Below are positions 1-13,600 of a stretch of DNA of 64,000 nt, piece after piece. Positions within the stretch are counted from its first letter, which is position 1. Each line of letters begins with the position of its first letter. A program made the translations under genes and the position numbers. Under the pieces are notes generated by a model. It was not told the origin of the DNA. It did no database searches and worked only from the letters and a program-made list of their open reading frames with translations. The stretch is from Chinchilla lanigera (Eukaryota; Chordata; Mammalia; Rodentia; Chinchillidae). Where the stretch lies: positions 5,598,520-5,662,519 of the forward strand of contig NW_004955484.1 in NCBI RefSeq assembly GCF_000276665.1. Reading direction: 5' to 3'.

Positions 1-37
1 TTCTTATGGGCCATGATTATTCTAAGATTTTGTTATT

Positions 38-116
38 ATTTTTGGACTAGGAATCGAACTCAGGATCTTGGCACCTGCCAGGCAGGTGCTGTGCTGCTGA
101 GCTATACCCCTAGCCC
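38..116 (-). repeat. ID SINE, minus strand
   Basis: tRNA-derived ID element in reverse: ...gaatcgaactcaggat, ccaggcaggtgct, gctgagctatacccctagccc. The box B and box A regions are recognisable. Confidence 0.8.
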
Positions 117-262
117 TGTCATTTTATTTCAAACATGCCCTTATAGCTAACCTCCCACTAGATGACAGAGAGAGACAAAATACAATTTTCACAGTATCCA
201 ACTGAACAGTACTCCTAAGGAATGTGTGTTTTCCCATCCCTGCTTCAGCCTCCCTCCCCTCT

Positions 263-263
<1 letters not shown>

Positions 264-293
<30 letters not shown>
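264..293 (+). repeat. (CA)n microsatellite
   Basis: About 15 uninterrupted CA units. Confidence 0.95.
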
Positions 294-295
<2 letters not shown>

Positions 296-865
296 CACTC
301 TATCCTTCATTCCTAAGTAAATACTCGCCACATAAATTGATGGAAGAGGAAAAAGAAGGGATAGGCAACAACTTCACTTTCCAAACCCTTGTTTGTCTTA
401 GAACGCCCCAAAAATGTGTTAAAACACAGAACCCAGTGAAAAACATGTTCAGCCGGTGTGGAAGTTACCAGTACTTTGTCACTGGACATGCCTCTCTGAT
501 CACCAGAACTTGGGTCCCTTCTTGCTTTTCATGTTACGTATAGTTCTAATTGCTTTACCATGGTCATTATTCACACATGAAACTGGAATTACTCAGCACG
601 TGGGAAAAAGGTCTTGACCACCCATGGCCATTAAAGATCCCATGACATTTCTGTAAGTCAGCCAGATTCCGGCACCAACAGCAGGCTCAGCAGTTGCTCT
701 ATGCAGATGAGGGAAGATTACATGCCCCGGCCCTTGTGTGCAAGGCAGAGAACAACTTCTCAACTCCTAGAGAATCTACAGGGTCTAGCTGTTCTTAGTG
801 TCCACCTCAGCCGACATCCTCTCCTCTCAGCACAGCGCAGCAGGCTTCAAAAGGGCTCAGTTCCC

Positions 866-1022
866 CTTCTTTTTTGTCTTTTTGAGACAGGGTCTCGCTA
901 TGCAGTTCAGACTGGCCTTGAGCACACTTTGTAGCCCAGGTTGGCCTTGAACTGGAAGTGATCCTCCTGCCTCAGCCTCCCAAGTGCTGGAATTATAGGC
1001 GTGCGCCACCACGCCTGGCTTT
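866..1022 (-). repeat. B1 SINE, minus strand
   Basis: Reverse B1: ttttgagacagggtctcgct, then the duplicated ttcagactggccttga / ggttggccttgaact motif, then cctcccaagtgctgg and gccaccacgcctggct. The internal duplication is typical of rodent B1. Confidence 0.85.
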
Positions 1023-1329
1023 GGTCTCCCTTTCCTGAGCCCTGGTACCCTACACATAGGGCCCACTGAGACACCAACTGGCTCCTCCCAGGTCTAGACT
1101 TTACAGAAAAGGCTCAGATGAGGAGATCAGGAGGTAGAAATGGGGCTTAGCACAGAGAGCTGCAGGAGAGCCTGGCACAGGGGCTTCTCAGCTATTCTCA
1201 CTAAAATGTCCCCTCCTAACATCTACTCAAGGGTTTCTTCCCTTGAATTTAACTTTTAACATCTGAACATGCAGCATCTCCAAGTTTCCACTCGTTCTCC
1301 AAAAAAAAAAATTAAGAAGTATTCCATTT

Positions 1330-1401
1330 CCTCCCATGAATGTTTTTCCCCCACTTGTACTGAGAATTGAACCCCAAGGCTTTCACACTGGGCTCCATCC
1401 T

Positions 1402-1436
<35 letters not shown>

Positions 1437-1515
1437 GCTGTCCAGGCTGAGCTCCAACTCTAAATCCTCCTGCCTCAGCCTTCCAGTGTTAGAGGCATGC
1501 AATACCATTCCTGGC
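1330..1515 (-). repeat. ID-B1 composite SINE with expanded (TG)n
   Basis: An ID-like part (tactgagaattgaacccc) and a B1-like part (cctgcctcagccttccagtg) in reverse flank about 15 TG units (1403-1433). Confidence 0.7.
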
Positions 1516-2721
1516 TCCTCCATGTATCTCAGTCTTTCCTCTCACCTCCCTTCTTTCTCAGCTTCTCCCTGACAGTCCTCCTCTGCTCATTCTCCCACGG
1601 GGACAACCAACTTCTTTTCAGAGAAACCCCTGCTCCAGCCAATACCCGCTGGCTTCCTGGTTTGGCCTGGAATCTAGAATGAGTCTGTTCTCCTCCAGGT
1701 GCTGGTGACATGGAAGGTGATTTCACATGTACAAAAAGAGGGACAGGGCTGCACAGCCAAATGCTGTCATCAATGCACCCAATTTTAAAAAAAAGAAAGA
1801 AACAAGGACGGTGGCATTCCCAGGACCCCAGGAGTGGCTGGGAGCCATGAGGTAGGGTGCAGGCTGGCAGCAGCCCCCGCCCCCCGCACCCCTCCGAGCT
1901 GCCCGGGGTGGCTGGGAAAGGCTCTCCACGCCAGGCACGCTCCCAGCATTGTGCTCTCTCCAGCACTCTCTCCCCCACCAAAAACCCTGAGGCCTCCGGA
2001 GTGTACACTAACCACAAGCCTTTGAGTGGCTCATGTATTTACAAACTGAGGCATGTCGAAATCAAAGGGGATACCACATGACATAATTCGCATTAAAATG
2101 TCAACAGGCTGACAATTTATAGAGTCAATCCACGGAAGGTGGGGAGGACTAAGACTTAGTAATTGTTTAATTCCTGCTGAAACCCACGGCCGCTGTGCCT
2201 TCGGGAAGCCTGGATGCGCTGGGGGCCTCCAGCCTGCTGCGCCCTGTGGGGCTGGCACAGCGCCAAGGCCAGGCAACAGGTTTAACCATTTAGGGCGCTC
2301 AGTGCAGACAGGGAGAGCAAGCTGGTGCCAGCAAAGGGAAGGAACGGGCCGGGGGAGGACAGAAGCAGGGAGGCAGGGGCGCACACCCTCCCCCAGTGCA
2401 GACGCAACGGACCAAAGGGCTCCGGAGAGTGCCTCAGAGGGACAGGCTCCCTCACCACGCCCTTGGCACTGCTTTCCACGCCGTGCACCCAGTCCCACTT
2501 CCCCGACTGCTCCAGGCAGCAGCCAGCTCACTCAGGAACCCGAAGACAGGGGACAGCAGTGTCTGCACCTCCAGGATGACCGGTCCCCAACCTCAGGCCC
2601 TGACTCCAAAATAAGCAGAAACCACACCACGACCTAGCCAGATCCTGGAAGTCTTTCCGACCTCTCTCATCAGCAACAGTGTTCTGGCCCACGGAACATA
2701 AAATACAAATTCCTTTTGCTT

Positions 2722-2907
2722 TTTTGTGGGGTTTTGTGGGGTTTTGGGGGGCACTGGGGGTTGAACCCAGGGCCTTCATACTGAGCTTTATGTTCCAGAC
2801 AGGGTCTTGTTAGGTTGCTAAATTGCCCAGGCTGGGCTCAAATTTGCAGTCCTCCTGCCTCAGCCTTCCAGAGTGCTGGGATTATAAGCTTGCACCCTAT
2901 GCCCACC
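2722..2907 (-). repeat. ID-B1 composite SINE, minus strand
   Basis: ggcactgggggttgaaccc (ID) is followed by gacagggtcttgttaggttg and cctcagccttccagagtgct (B1). Confidence 0.75.
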
Positions 2908-3776
2908 TTCATAAAATGCAAATTCTTATGCCTGCTTCAGACTCAGAATCCCGCCCACAGACATGACTCTTCTTGAACTCTCGAAATTGGTCTTACTTGT
3001 GCTACTTCAAATTAACTGACCCTGATTGCAGGAGGGGTCCCTCTAGGGGTGAAGGGCTGGTAAAAGGAACAGAACTTGAAAAAGCTGGAGTGGGGTTGGA
3101 TTAACTCTCGACTGCACCCCAAGCTCTAGGCCAGGTCATCTTTTTATCATTACATAAGAAAGACACATCTAGAAAAGAGAAAGGATGCAAGTACGATGGT
3201 TTTGTACTCCTCCTACAGGAAATAAACATTAATTTGCCTCAGCCGTGGAAAACCACGCTCTGAAAAGGTAGCTTCGCTCTGTGGGACTTCTTCCCCAAGG
3301 ATGCCCGAGGCCAGGCGGGCTGCGACAGGGCCTCCACACAAGCTGTCTGTGTATAAACAGTGACACCTCATTCTCTCTTCTACCTCATTAACTGAAACAC
3401 ATTAGAACAGGCGTGCACCGGGAGCAGAAAATGAGGCTGCTAAAGCAAGCTGGTATAATCCCGGCAGCTGTGGGAGCCGAGACGGGCATGAACTAAGCAG
3501 TGGCAGCAACTGCAGGGGGGCGGGCACACGCTGGGCTCCCAGACCCTCCAGAGGGAAGAAGAGGCACTACACAGGAGAACGGAGGGAGGGAGGGAAGGAG
3601 GGGGAAAAAGAGGGAAGAAACAACAGATTTACACCTTACAAGAAGAGTTTCCTGCCATTCTTTATACCACTCCAAGGAAGAGAAGTGTATCTGATTTTAA
3701 AATAAAATACTCCCTTTTAATAAAAATTCTTCTGCACCTTAAAAAAAAAAATCTTTGCCATTTTTAAGAATTGGAA

Positions 3777-3954
3777 GGGAACTGGACATGGTGGTGCATA
3801 CCTATAATCCCAGCACTTGAGAGGCTGAGGCAGGAGGATCGCCATGAGTTTGAGGCCAGCCTGGGCTACATAAGCCAGTTCAAGCTCAGCCTGCACTACA
3901 TAGTGAGACCCTGTCTAAAACAAACAAACAAACAACAACAACAAAAAAAAAAAC
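3777..3954 (+). repeat. B1 SINE, plus strand
   Basis: Full-length B1: ggacatggtggtgcatacc, aatcccagcacttgagaggc, the internal duplication, tagtgagaccctgtct, then an A-rich tail of CAAA units. Confidence 0.9.
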
Positions 3955-4050
3955 TTGGAAAAAAGACACGGAAGTAGGATTTTAAAAAGAACTCTTGTTC
4001 TTCTTAGAGATGAACATGGTCACAGCCTGCATACAGGCTTTGTGAAGCCA

Positions 4051-4165
4051 GGGGCCAGAGATACAGCTCAGCGGCATAAGCCCTTGCCTGGCAAGACTGA
4101 GGTCCCAGGAAGTTCGATTCCTGGTACAAAAAAAAAAAAAAAAGAAAAAGAAAGAAAAAGTATAA
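4051..4165 (+). repeat. ID SINE with 18-bp target duplication
   Basis: ID body followed by an A/G-rich tail. The site acaggctttgtgaagcca occurs intact at 4033-4050 and 4166-4183, proving retroposition. Confidence 0.92.
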
Positions 4166-4242
4166 ACAGGCTTTGTGAAGCCAAAGACAGACTAGAGGCA
4201 AAAAGACCTAAGCTCCAAAATGACCAGGATACAAGCTGCTCT

Positions 4243-4327
4243 TGAAGGGCCGGGGATGTAGCTCAGCGGCACAAGTCTGCCTGGCAAGTGTAAGGTCCTG
4301 AGTTCGATTCCCGGTACCAAAAAAAAA
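4243..4327 (+). repeat. ID SINE with 10-bp target duplication
   Basis: ID body (ggccggggatgtagctcagc ... gattcccggtacc) and poly-A. aagctgctct occurs at 4233-4242 and 4328-4337. Confidence 0.92.
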
Positions 4328-5261
4328 AAGCTGCTCTACAATGGCAAGAATGCCTCAAAAATTAAAGGGCTAAGGAGAAGACAAAGCTATAAGCCTACGA
4401 AACAAAACCTGCATTTGACTGTGTCAGCCACAGTTAACAGTGAGAAACGGATCAGATCTAGACACATTTAGAAAAATACAAGACCTCATAGGGAAGAAAA
4501 CGAAAACAAGACCCGCACACTGCCAGAATAAGGGTTATGGTTCCATCAAGAATGAACGACAGATTCATTGCTTACAGGAGAGCACAGAATGCAAAAGACT
4601 TGAGTATAATAGCAATAAAATGTAAAACGGGGTGTGAGGAGTAATAATTGGGCCCTACCCTACATCCTGGACATTACCATATCATATTTGATAGTAATAA
4701 TTACCAGCCGGGAAATGAGTGTTGCTATGCAAAACTTTCTTTTGCATTTCTTCATTTGTGTTCAAATTTGCAACCTTAATGTGTTATTGCCCTTACTTTG
4801 CATTGCACTGCATAGGTGCTTCCCAGCACACACAGTGGGCGCGCGCCCTCCAAAGCCCTTTACACCAGCGAGAAATACAGGCTGCCGAAACTCCGTCCCC
4901 GTCCCGCCCATTTAATACACCATCCAAGTTGCTACATGCGGCTCCTCTTTTCAAGCCCAATTTCCAAATCTGCTCGTCGTGATCTCATCGGCAGGCAGGC
5001 AGTGAACGTGGTGAGAGTTCTCTCTTGCACCTACTTTGTACACAGTTATAGATGTTAGAGACGACTGCTTCATATTAACTTTAGCGTCTTTTAAATCAAG
5101 GAGGGCGGCATCTCCTCCCACTTGTCGACTCACAGCTGTAATCGGAGAGCCTGGGTCAGCCATTTATTTCATTAAAACAAGAGGAGTGGGGGAAACATCA
5201 CCTTTCAAAAGGGGTGCAGAGGGAGACCCATGGTTTAAATAGCCAAGCAGATTTACTTCCG

Positions 5262-5400
5262 ATGTACAAATAGGGAAGAGGAGGGATGCAAGTGTTAAAA
5301 AAGAAAGAAAACACGGAAAGGGAAAGGAAAAGGGAATGGGGAGGGGAAAAGAAAAAAGAAGATGAGGAGAGTAGCGGGAAGAGGAGAGGAAGTTTCAGCT
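5262..5400 (+). repeat. Purine-rich (G/A) tract
   Basis: Low-complexity gaaag/ggaaa run, with no coding potential. Confidence 0.8.
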
Positions 5401-6225
5401 GAAGAAAGAATTTTGGAATATTTGAAAGTAATAGATCACCAAAGGTTGCCATGGAAACCGTTTTGCATACTTGACTGCAGGTGCTTGCTAAGGTGAGCAG
5501 AGCCTGAGCTGGTGCAGCCGCAAGCAGGCACACAGATGTAAACATTAAAGGAGGACTCCCCAGGCAATGTTAAGTCACCCGAGTCACTGACACTGTGGTT
5601 TTCAATGTAAATGAACTCACTTTGGGGACAGCGGCTTTGCGGTGCCAGCTAACACTCTGCTTCCATCCAGAGGCTGCCTCCCTACACCTGGACCATATTC
5701 TGTGATAAAGACAAGGTGACAGAATGCACATAAGACCAGAATGCAAAACCTAAGAAGACACTAGTGTCAAACGCACTCTAGTTTTAACTAGAGCTTAATT
5801 TTCTTTGCTTTGGTCTTTGTGCATGTCCGGATTATAGCTTTGATGCTTGTTAAATTTTATCTAGTTTTATTTCTTTAGCGTGAATATGCATTAGCTTTAA
5901 TCTGAATATACATACGTGTGTACATAGGGGAATGATTTCTAAAAAGGAAATATAGCTCTCTGTGCTATGGACTGTATACCTACTTCTCAGCCTAAATTCT
6001 CACTTGCAACTAATTTTAGTCAAGTAAGGGAAGTATAAATATGGCTTGCATGATGCTTGCCAGGAGTTTGTTTACAAATAAAAGCTTGATACTCCAGGAT
6101 ATGCAGGTCAATGTTATAAAATTATGGCCATAAAAGTAACTTCATGGTGGCAGGTACTTCTCAGCAAAGGGGCTCAACAAAGAGCAGCAAAAGTAAAGCT
6201 GGACTTGGATGATTTTCTAAATTTT

Positions 6226-6323
6226 TTTTTTTTTTTTGGTTTTTCTCCGGTACCGGGAACCGAACTCACGACCTTGCGCTTGCCAGGCAGGCGCTTTTGC
6301 CGCTGAGCTAAATCCCCAGCCCC
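6226..6323 (-). repeat. Young ID SINE with 15-bp target duplication
   Basis: Reverse ID (ccggtaccgggaaccgaact ... gctgagctaaatccccagcc). gattttctaaatttt occurs at 6211-6225 and 6324-6338. The intact duplication marks a young insertion. Confidence 0.93.
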
Positions 6324-6390
6324 GATTTTCTAAATTTTACATGTGCTTTATACTTCTTACTCTAGAACTTAGGGTAGAGACAAAAGTATT

Positions 6391-6481
6391 TCTTTTTTTG
6401 GGGGGGTACTGGGAATTGAACTCAAGACCTTGCACCTGCCAGGCAGGCGCTTATACCACTGAGCTATATCCCCGGCCCCCA
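6391..6481 (-). repeat. ID SINE, minus strand
   Basis: Reverse ID: gggtactgggaattgaactc ... ccactgagctatatccccgg. Confidence 0.85.
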
Positions 6482-6719
6482 GTATCTCTTTTTTTAAAAG
6501 CCCTGCAAAGATATACGGTTGGTGGCACACGCTCAGAGGAACTCAGTGATATGTCCAAGCTCCTTGCCCTTCACAAAGTCACCACAGTCCTGTCAAGGTT
6601 AAATGACTGCTCAAGGTCATTTCAACAAATACCAGTCACCCTTCTCTTAACGCAAATACCTTCTCTCTGACCCACACAATTCAGAAGACTTGTGTTCTTA
6701 AAGAAAAACGTATTTTGTG

Positions 6720-6860
6720 CTACATGCAGACTCCATTGTAGACACGTTCCATCTATTATCTCATTTAACTCATTCAACAGTCCTATCAGGCAGGTAGTTC
6801 TAGTAGCCCGTGTTACAGACGATGAACACAGAGGGATTAGGTTATGTATGTCTCAGATGG
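6720..6860 (+). repeat. MIR-like ancient SINE fragment
   Basis: attatctcatttaactcatt ... acagacgatgaacacagagg resembles the MIR core in antisense-tail orientation. Diverged, so family assignment is moderate. Confidence 0.6.
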
Positions 6861-8807
6861 CCCAATACCGGGGAATTTCTCCCTCTTTAAATCCCCAGGG
6901 ACTACCCAGGTTCCTTGTGAGGTGGTGCTTAAGCAACCTACACTGAAGTGTTCTACCCTGTATCCTACTTCCCAAATGCCTGGCATTGAGCAGGCATCTA
7001 GATACCTTTCAAGTGGCTAAGAGACCTTTGCCACATATTGAACACGAACTAGCAAAAGTAAAACAGAACCTCCCGGCAAACATCAACAGACTCATGGTTT
7101 CCTTATGTTACCAAAATTAGATACAAGTGAGAATTTAGGTTTAGAAGCTGAAATCTAGTTGGCAAAAAAATACCTACTGAAGGGCCCAGAGCAGGCAGCC
7201 TCCCACTGCCCTTCCTGCAGTAGTTTGGGCGCTCCTAATTGGGGATGTGTCTGCTTCCGTTGAAATGTACACCTCTGTTCGCACAAACAGGAATAACGCA
7301 TCTGAGCCCTGCATTTGGAGACGTGACAGACGATCCACACTGCTCTGTCTATGGAGCCGGAAGGCAGGGGAGGGGATGACAGCAGACCTTGCATCAAATG
7401 TAAAGTTCCCACGTGGTAGAGTCAGGCCGAGGAGACACCTGGCCATTAGGTTTGGGTATTTTATCCCCACATCATATCGTGAAAATGTTCAAAAGCAGAG
7501 AAGAGTTGAAAAGAAAACCATCCAGTATATTCCACCACCCAGAAATCAAAAGTAGTGCTTTGCTGCATATCTACACCCCTGTCTTTATCCAGCTATCCCT
7601 GCACCTTAGACTGTTGCATTCCACCTCAAGGGCAGCGGTCAGGACCCTCCACCCTTCTTCAAACCTGTATGCTGTATGTACAGCACGCCCTACAGCTTAA
7701 TCACTGTTTATTGGGTTTTTACTTTGCAGCACGTTTACTATTTTACGGAACACCTGACCAGGCTTCCTTACTAGGAAAACACTAAAAATTCCGAAACCCC
7801 AGTGAAATGCTTAGCTCACCACTGACTTTCATTTGAAAGTTCTGTTAACCACACAGGCATGAGAGGAAGTCTGGGTACTGCAATCAGATTAGGAAGATGG
7901 CCTCAGGTTTGCTACACAGAAGGACAAATGTGTCTTTGTCCTCTGCGCAGCTCTGCGCAGCTCACCCATCTATGGCAGTACTCTCTTCAAAGCTCCTCAA
8001 ACCCCCGGCCCTCTTCTGATGTCACAACTAGCTACAGTTTCTCCTTCCCTCGCCTCCCTGTCTACCAGGACAGCGCATGCGTTCAGAGCATGGCTTTTAC
8101 TCAGTGGTAACTCCTCGCCGACTACGTAGCAAGGTTTTGCGCAAAGGGCATCCCGACCCATCAGTGCAGTGGCTCTCAATAAGGCTCTCTCAGAAAACAA
8201 AACCAGACCGTGGAGGGTTGGGCTGGGCGCACACATTTCTGTGAAACTCCCTGCCTGAGGGGATCATGGAATCCACTGTGAAACACAACAGAGGAGGGTA
8301 GAACACAAAGTACCCAGTTGTACACACACAGAAAGGATGAAATCAGTTTGTATACCATTTGTTTCAATCCTATATACAAAATATCTATGCATGTGCTTGT
8401 GCTCGGCGCCAGTGTAAACAGTACTGCTTTTTGCATCAGAGGCAACGCAGTTTAAAAGCCAGGGCCCGAGGTGCACGCTTCTGCTCACAGGAAGGGCTCC
8501 AAGGGGTGTGGCCTGATACAGGGCAGCAGGGGAGAAACAGAACGGGGCTTCTCTGCTACTGGGACTACGTCCTGCTCCCAACAGCATGGTTCTGAGTGCA
8601 GCTGAACAGCCAGATCTGGGACTAAGTAAGCGTCACTGAGACACAGACACTTGCCCAGGCAGAGGGAACAGCATGCACGACCCGGCGGACTGTCTGTATC
8701 ATGCAAAGTTCTAAAAGGCTCATCACTGCTCTACAGGAACATACGGAATAGCTTTCTCAGGGCTGACGCTAATCTTTAAATTTCCAGGTTTAAGATGCCC
8801 TCTCCTA

Positions 8808-8995
8808 GCTGGGGACAGTGGTGCACACCTATAATCCTTGCACTCTGGGAAGCTGAAGCAGGCAGATGGCAAGTTCAAGCCCAGCTTGGGCAACTTAGCC
8901 TGACCGTGTCTCAAAATAAAACAGGAAAAGGGCTGGGGAGGTAGCTCAGTGTGAAGGCCCTAGGTTCAATCTCCAGTACAAGACAGGAATAAAAA
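8808..8995 (+). repeat. B1-ID composite SINE, plus strand
   Basis: B1 part (ggggacagtggtgcacacct ... tgaccgtgtctcaaaataaa) is directly followed by an ID part (gggctggggaggtagctcag ... tcaatctccagtaca). Confidence 0.8.
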
Positions 8996-9532
8996 GTACC
9001 ATCTTTTAAAATCAAACCATCAGGTGCCACTTGCTGACAACCCTACCTGACATCCACGAGACGCAAGGATGCAAAGCTGGATGAGAAAAAGCAGATTCTG
9101 TTGCTGAAGGGCCCCACCGAGCTGTGGGGAAGGACCACTGAAATGGGAGCGCCAGTGTGAAGGAAAAGGGGCAGCGTGTCCCTAAGAGAGTGTTCAGGAG
9201 ACAGAGACAGCGGTGAGAACAAAATGGTTCGGGCTGCCAGCACTTCAGGAGAGCGAGCCAAGGTCAGCTGCACGTGGCCATTTTCAAAGTGCCCTGACAC
9301 AAGCTGTTTCTCAGCAGTCAACAGAGGGGTGGAGCTCCGTGCCAACGTCACGATGAAGACGCACAGCAGACAGCTCCGGGAGGCCCTGGTGCACACACGT
9401 AACATCCAGTTTACAACAACGTCAGCTCTTGGACACAGAATTGCGAAAAGCCAAGTGCTGAGACGGGGCTGCCGGACCAGACTCAAGAGTAGGGGAGAAA
9501 CCAGGGGACCATTCTGCTGGTGCTTTGTCATT

Positions 9533-10310
9533 CAGTAAATACTTACTGGGCTGCTGTCAGGCCCCGTGTTAGCACTAGGGACCCAGTGATTAAAGGTTAA
9601 CCATGGTCTCCGCAGTTTTGGGAGACAGAAAAGTAAATGAACAAACAAGATAAATAATGAATCACTACAGACACAAAGAAGTAAATTCTGGTAAGGGATG
9701 GTGTAGCTACTTGAGAGCAAGCGGTCAGAGAAGGCCTCTTTAAAAACTAGCCAGGCCAGGGATATAGCTCAGTGACATAGAGCCTGCCTTGCAAACATGA
9801 GGTCATGAGTTCAATTCCCAGTACACCAAAACAAAAAAAAGAACTAGCCATAATCTGAGCTGAATGTCAAAGTCAGAGAAGTGCATTCCAGACAGCAGAA
9901 CAGCAGGTGCAAAGGCCCTGTGGCAGGAACAAGCTCCACATACTAAAAATTAAGGAAGCCAATGTGGCGAATGTGTAGGAGGTAAAGGGGAGAGGACTAT
10001 AAGATGAGATCAGCACAGTGGGATGAGTGCAGATCACAAAGAGGTCTGGAAACCACAGCAAAACATCTGGCTTTTATCGTAAGTGGGACAGAAAGCCACT
10101 GTTGGGTCTTTCCAAGGGTGTGGTATGGCCTGATTTTCCTCTCCATAAAATCACTCAGTGCAGGGTAGGTAGTGAGGAGCAGGAGGAAAAGCAGGGAGGG
10201 AGCCCAGGCAGTGAGGGGTGACGGGGGCTTGCAGGGCAGGGTGGCAGAAACCAATCTCGAAGGTAGAGCTGACAGTACCAGCTGACAGATTGGCTGCAGG
10301 GGGGCAAAAG
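9533..10310 (-). mobile_element. L2 LINE 3' region, antisense
   Basis: Reverse-complement L2 landmarks in order: attcagtaaatacttactgg, agaaggcctctttaaa, gtgcattccagacagcag, gtgcaaaggccctgtggcag, gacagaaagccactg. Interrupted by an ID SINE at 9754-9841. Confidence 0.8.
9754..9841 (+). repeat. ID SINE nested in L2, 9-bp target duplication
   Basis: ID body ggccagggatatagctcagt ... caattcccagtaca plus A-rich tail. aactagcca occurs at 9745-9753 and 9842-9850. Confidence 0.92.
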
Positions 10311-10600
10311 AGCTGCCCACAGGGTGTTCACAGCTTGAGTTTCAGCAAATGGTAGACCAGAGGCAGCCTGGGCCCTGACAGAGACGGCGGAGCCCAGGAG
10401 AGAACACAGTTTAGAGGCCATGGTCATTTAGGGTCCTCTCCAGGCCACGCTAATCTGAGAGATCAATTATCAGACAATCTCAATGCACACAGCCAGTAGG
10501 AAGCTGGACACAGGGAGCAGGCAGGGCTGGGGACAAAGACTCCAGTGTCACCAGAAGGTAGATGGTGTTTAAACCACTGAATTACTTAGGGGGGCTCTCA

Positions 10601-10613
10601 GGTGTGTGTGTGT

Positions 10614-10645
<32 letters not shown>
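10601..10645 (+). repeat. Compound microsatellite (TG)n(AG)n(ACAG)n
   Basis: Three adjoining simple repeats with sharp transitions. Confidence 0.95.
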
Positions 10646-13600
10646 ATGGGGTGTGGCCAAGCCCGCGGGCTTCCTGCCGCTTACTACTGTCCAGTAACAG
10701 AAAGGAAACCAGCAGAGACAAGAACGGGCCCAGGGACAAAGGCCACAAGGGGCTGGAATGTGGACAGCAGATTTGGCAGTGCTGAGGTCACTGGTGACCT
10801 TCCCCTCAATGGCGAAGTGTCACCTCCACATCCAGTGGCTGAGAGAGATCACAAGTTCACTTGCAGGGTGGGGGCGACTGACAGCCAGGAGCAGTCAGCC
10901 AGAGAGAACTCGGTCACTGCAGCCTCGGGCAGGTGCCACCAAGCCCAGAGGACCCGCTGACTGCAGGCACAGGCCGCTGAAGTGCTTCAGGTGGGCAGTC
11001 ACTGTCTACCTGAGCCACACTTACGCCACCTGCAACACACGGTGCCCACACGCGGTCCCAGCGCTGAAGAAGGAAGCACCGGAAATGCCACCTCCCTCCT
11101 GCCTCCTAACCCACCCCCTCTGTGTCCAAGAACCTTTCTGTCCCAGGCGAGACCTGTTCGGCGTCACTAGCGAGTTACTGGCATCCCGTTCCTCTTAACG
11201 GTTGCTATCAAAAGGCATCTCTGAAACACACCTCAGTACTTTACTCACAAATAAACCTGCTTCCCTTAAAGACAAGACAGCAAGGGAAACCATGACCCCT
11301 CACTGGTGTCTCCCTGTGCTGTATCCTTCATAGAAACCCACAGCGCTGGTGGTACCCCATAACCTCCAGAGGCACCCCCAAAATCTTCAGAGGCTTACCA
11401 GCAAGCCATGGCATGACAAACACTGGGACTGAGGCAGAAAGCAGCCCAGTGACAAATGATATGACATGTGTTCAGGGCACTGAAATTGGCTGTGGGCAGG
11501 GTGCTGGAGAGAACTTTCTGGAAAACCATGGATGGGTCAGTGGAGCCTGAAGAAGGGGCGCGACAGAACATGCTCTTTCTTAAAGTGGGATCAAAAAGAC
11601 ATTTTTCAACAGCACCTAGAGCCTATCTCAGCAACATGGTGCACGTGCAACCAAATCACAAAAGAAATGAGCACTTAAAATGACATCTGTTGGATTAATT
11701 AGCTGTGTAATTAGTCTCGCCCCGGTGGAATGAAGCTTTGCTGCTGCTGTCAGGAACCTCCCCAGGTGAGACTTTACTTCAAATGCCACACTCCAAGAGG
11801 AACAAAGGGTGGGCCAGGCACAGAGAAAACGCATCTGGCTATGTGTGGGGAGACAGTGAGAAGGGAGGGCAGTTTCCAAAAAACTTTGGGGGTCTTTTGG
11901 GAGCTGGGATATCCGAGGGGAAAGTGATCGACAGACGAAAGACTCTGGGCAAACCTGCAGATGCGTGAATCAAAGCGAGGAAGGCCTGAGCCACAAACAT
12001 GGCAGCAGGATGATGGAGGAGGAGTTCAGGGTCCAGATTCAAAGGAGGACACTGCACAATGAGACTGGACAGAGGTCAGGACTCCGGTCCCCGGAGAAGC
12101 CCTTTGGGCTTCCTATGCAGACAGCTGCAGCCATCACTAATAGGAACCAAGTCTGGGTAAAGAAATAATAATAAAAATGGCCAGAGCCTAATCCGAGAAC
12201 CAGAAAGTGAACAAACACACACAAACAGGGGTATCCAGCCAAATCACTCCCACGGTGCTTCCTAAACCACAGCTGGCTTTGGAGTCACACTCGCTGACTA
12301 ATGTCTAGGACAGCGAGGAAATCACAGTCCGGGGACCAACGCCACTTGGCTGGGCCAACTAGAAGAGCCAAGGAATGCTCCCTGAGCTCCTCTATCTTTA
12401 ATTATTTTAGAAAACAAAGGGGATGGGAATGGAGGAGAAACACACCCTCGGAAGGCACAGCGCACTCTGGGAAGATTACCCTGAAATCTGCCTCAGAGGA
12501 GCAGACTCGTGGTTAGAGGCGAGCCTCTGGAGGCACACACTTGTCCCCATCCCAAAACAAAGCACAGAGCCTTCTCAACAGAGGGAAACCATCCGATGCT
12601 GCTCTGAGGAGCTTCCTGGGCCCGGGACAACCAGCAGTTCACACAGGGACCGGACGTGAAACCTTCGACCCACATGAGCCCCGTTACAATCGGCAGGACG
12701 CATGCCGAAGCTAGACGAGCCCTTTCTGCTAGAATGATCCCCACCATACACAAAGCAGGAGCTCCTCTAGGTCTTTAGGAGCACTGGCGTCCTTCTGCAG
12801 GGCCACCACACTGGCACAGGCTCCCTCTCCAGCCCCTTGCAAGGACCAAAGGAGATGGAGGAACACACAGCAAAACCTAACGCTGTCAGTCCACTGTCTC
12901 CAAGGCCCAAAGATGTAGCTACTAGGGAAAAGCAGAAAGTGAGCTGAGCAAACTCCGCACGTGTGCACCGAGATCCTGTAGCCAACCACAGCCACGGGAA
13001 ACCAATACTTCTGTGACAACCACAGGGGACAGCTTCAGGTCTGAAAAGCCCTGAGGCCATTCATGATTCTGTCCCCTTCCTGGTCAGAGGACCACAGGCA
13101 GCACCATCACCATGCCATGACTACTGTGTGATCTTTCCAAGTTTTGGGGTGGCAGGAGGTGCAAGGGAAGTGAGGGTGTATGAGAAAGAAGGCCCCAGTC
13201 CCCACGCGTATGACTTGTTTCTCGCGGCTCTGAGAAAACGCACAGCTCCTGATTCAGAAGCCCACACACCTGACACCTGCTCATCCCCCCTGCTCTTCCA
13301 ACCAAATGAGGGTTCCTGTGAATGGGAAAGGAAAGCGGGAGCAGGGTGTGCAGGGATGGGGTGCCCACGACCGAGTGTATGGATAAGGATGGTGACTCAC
13401 CCTCCTGGGAGCAGTTACTAACAAAGAGTTCCCAAACACAAGAGGCCTTTAGACAATAGGCTTCAGACTCAGGCACCCCGGCCTGCACAAAATACACAAA
13501 TCCTACTCCAGTGCTCGGCACAAACATGGCACTTGGGAAGTGGCACGGACCCATGGGAAGAAATTCCTTTCTCATTTATTTGTTTTCCAGAGGCTCCACC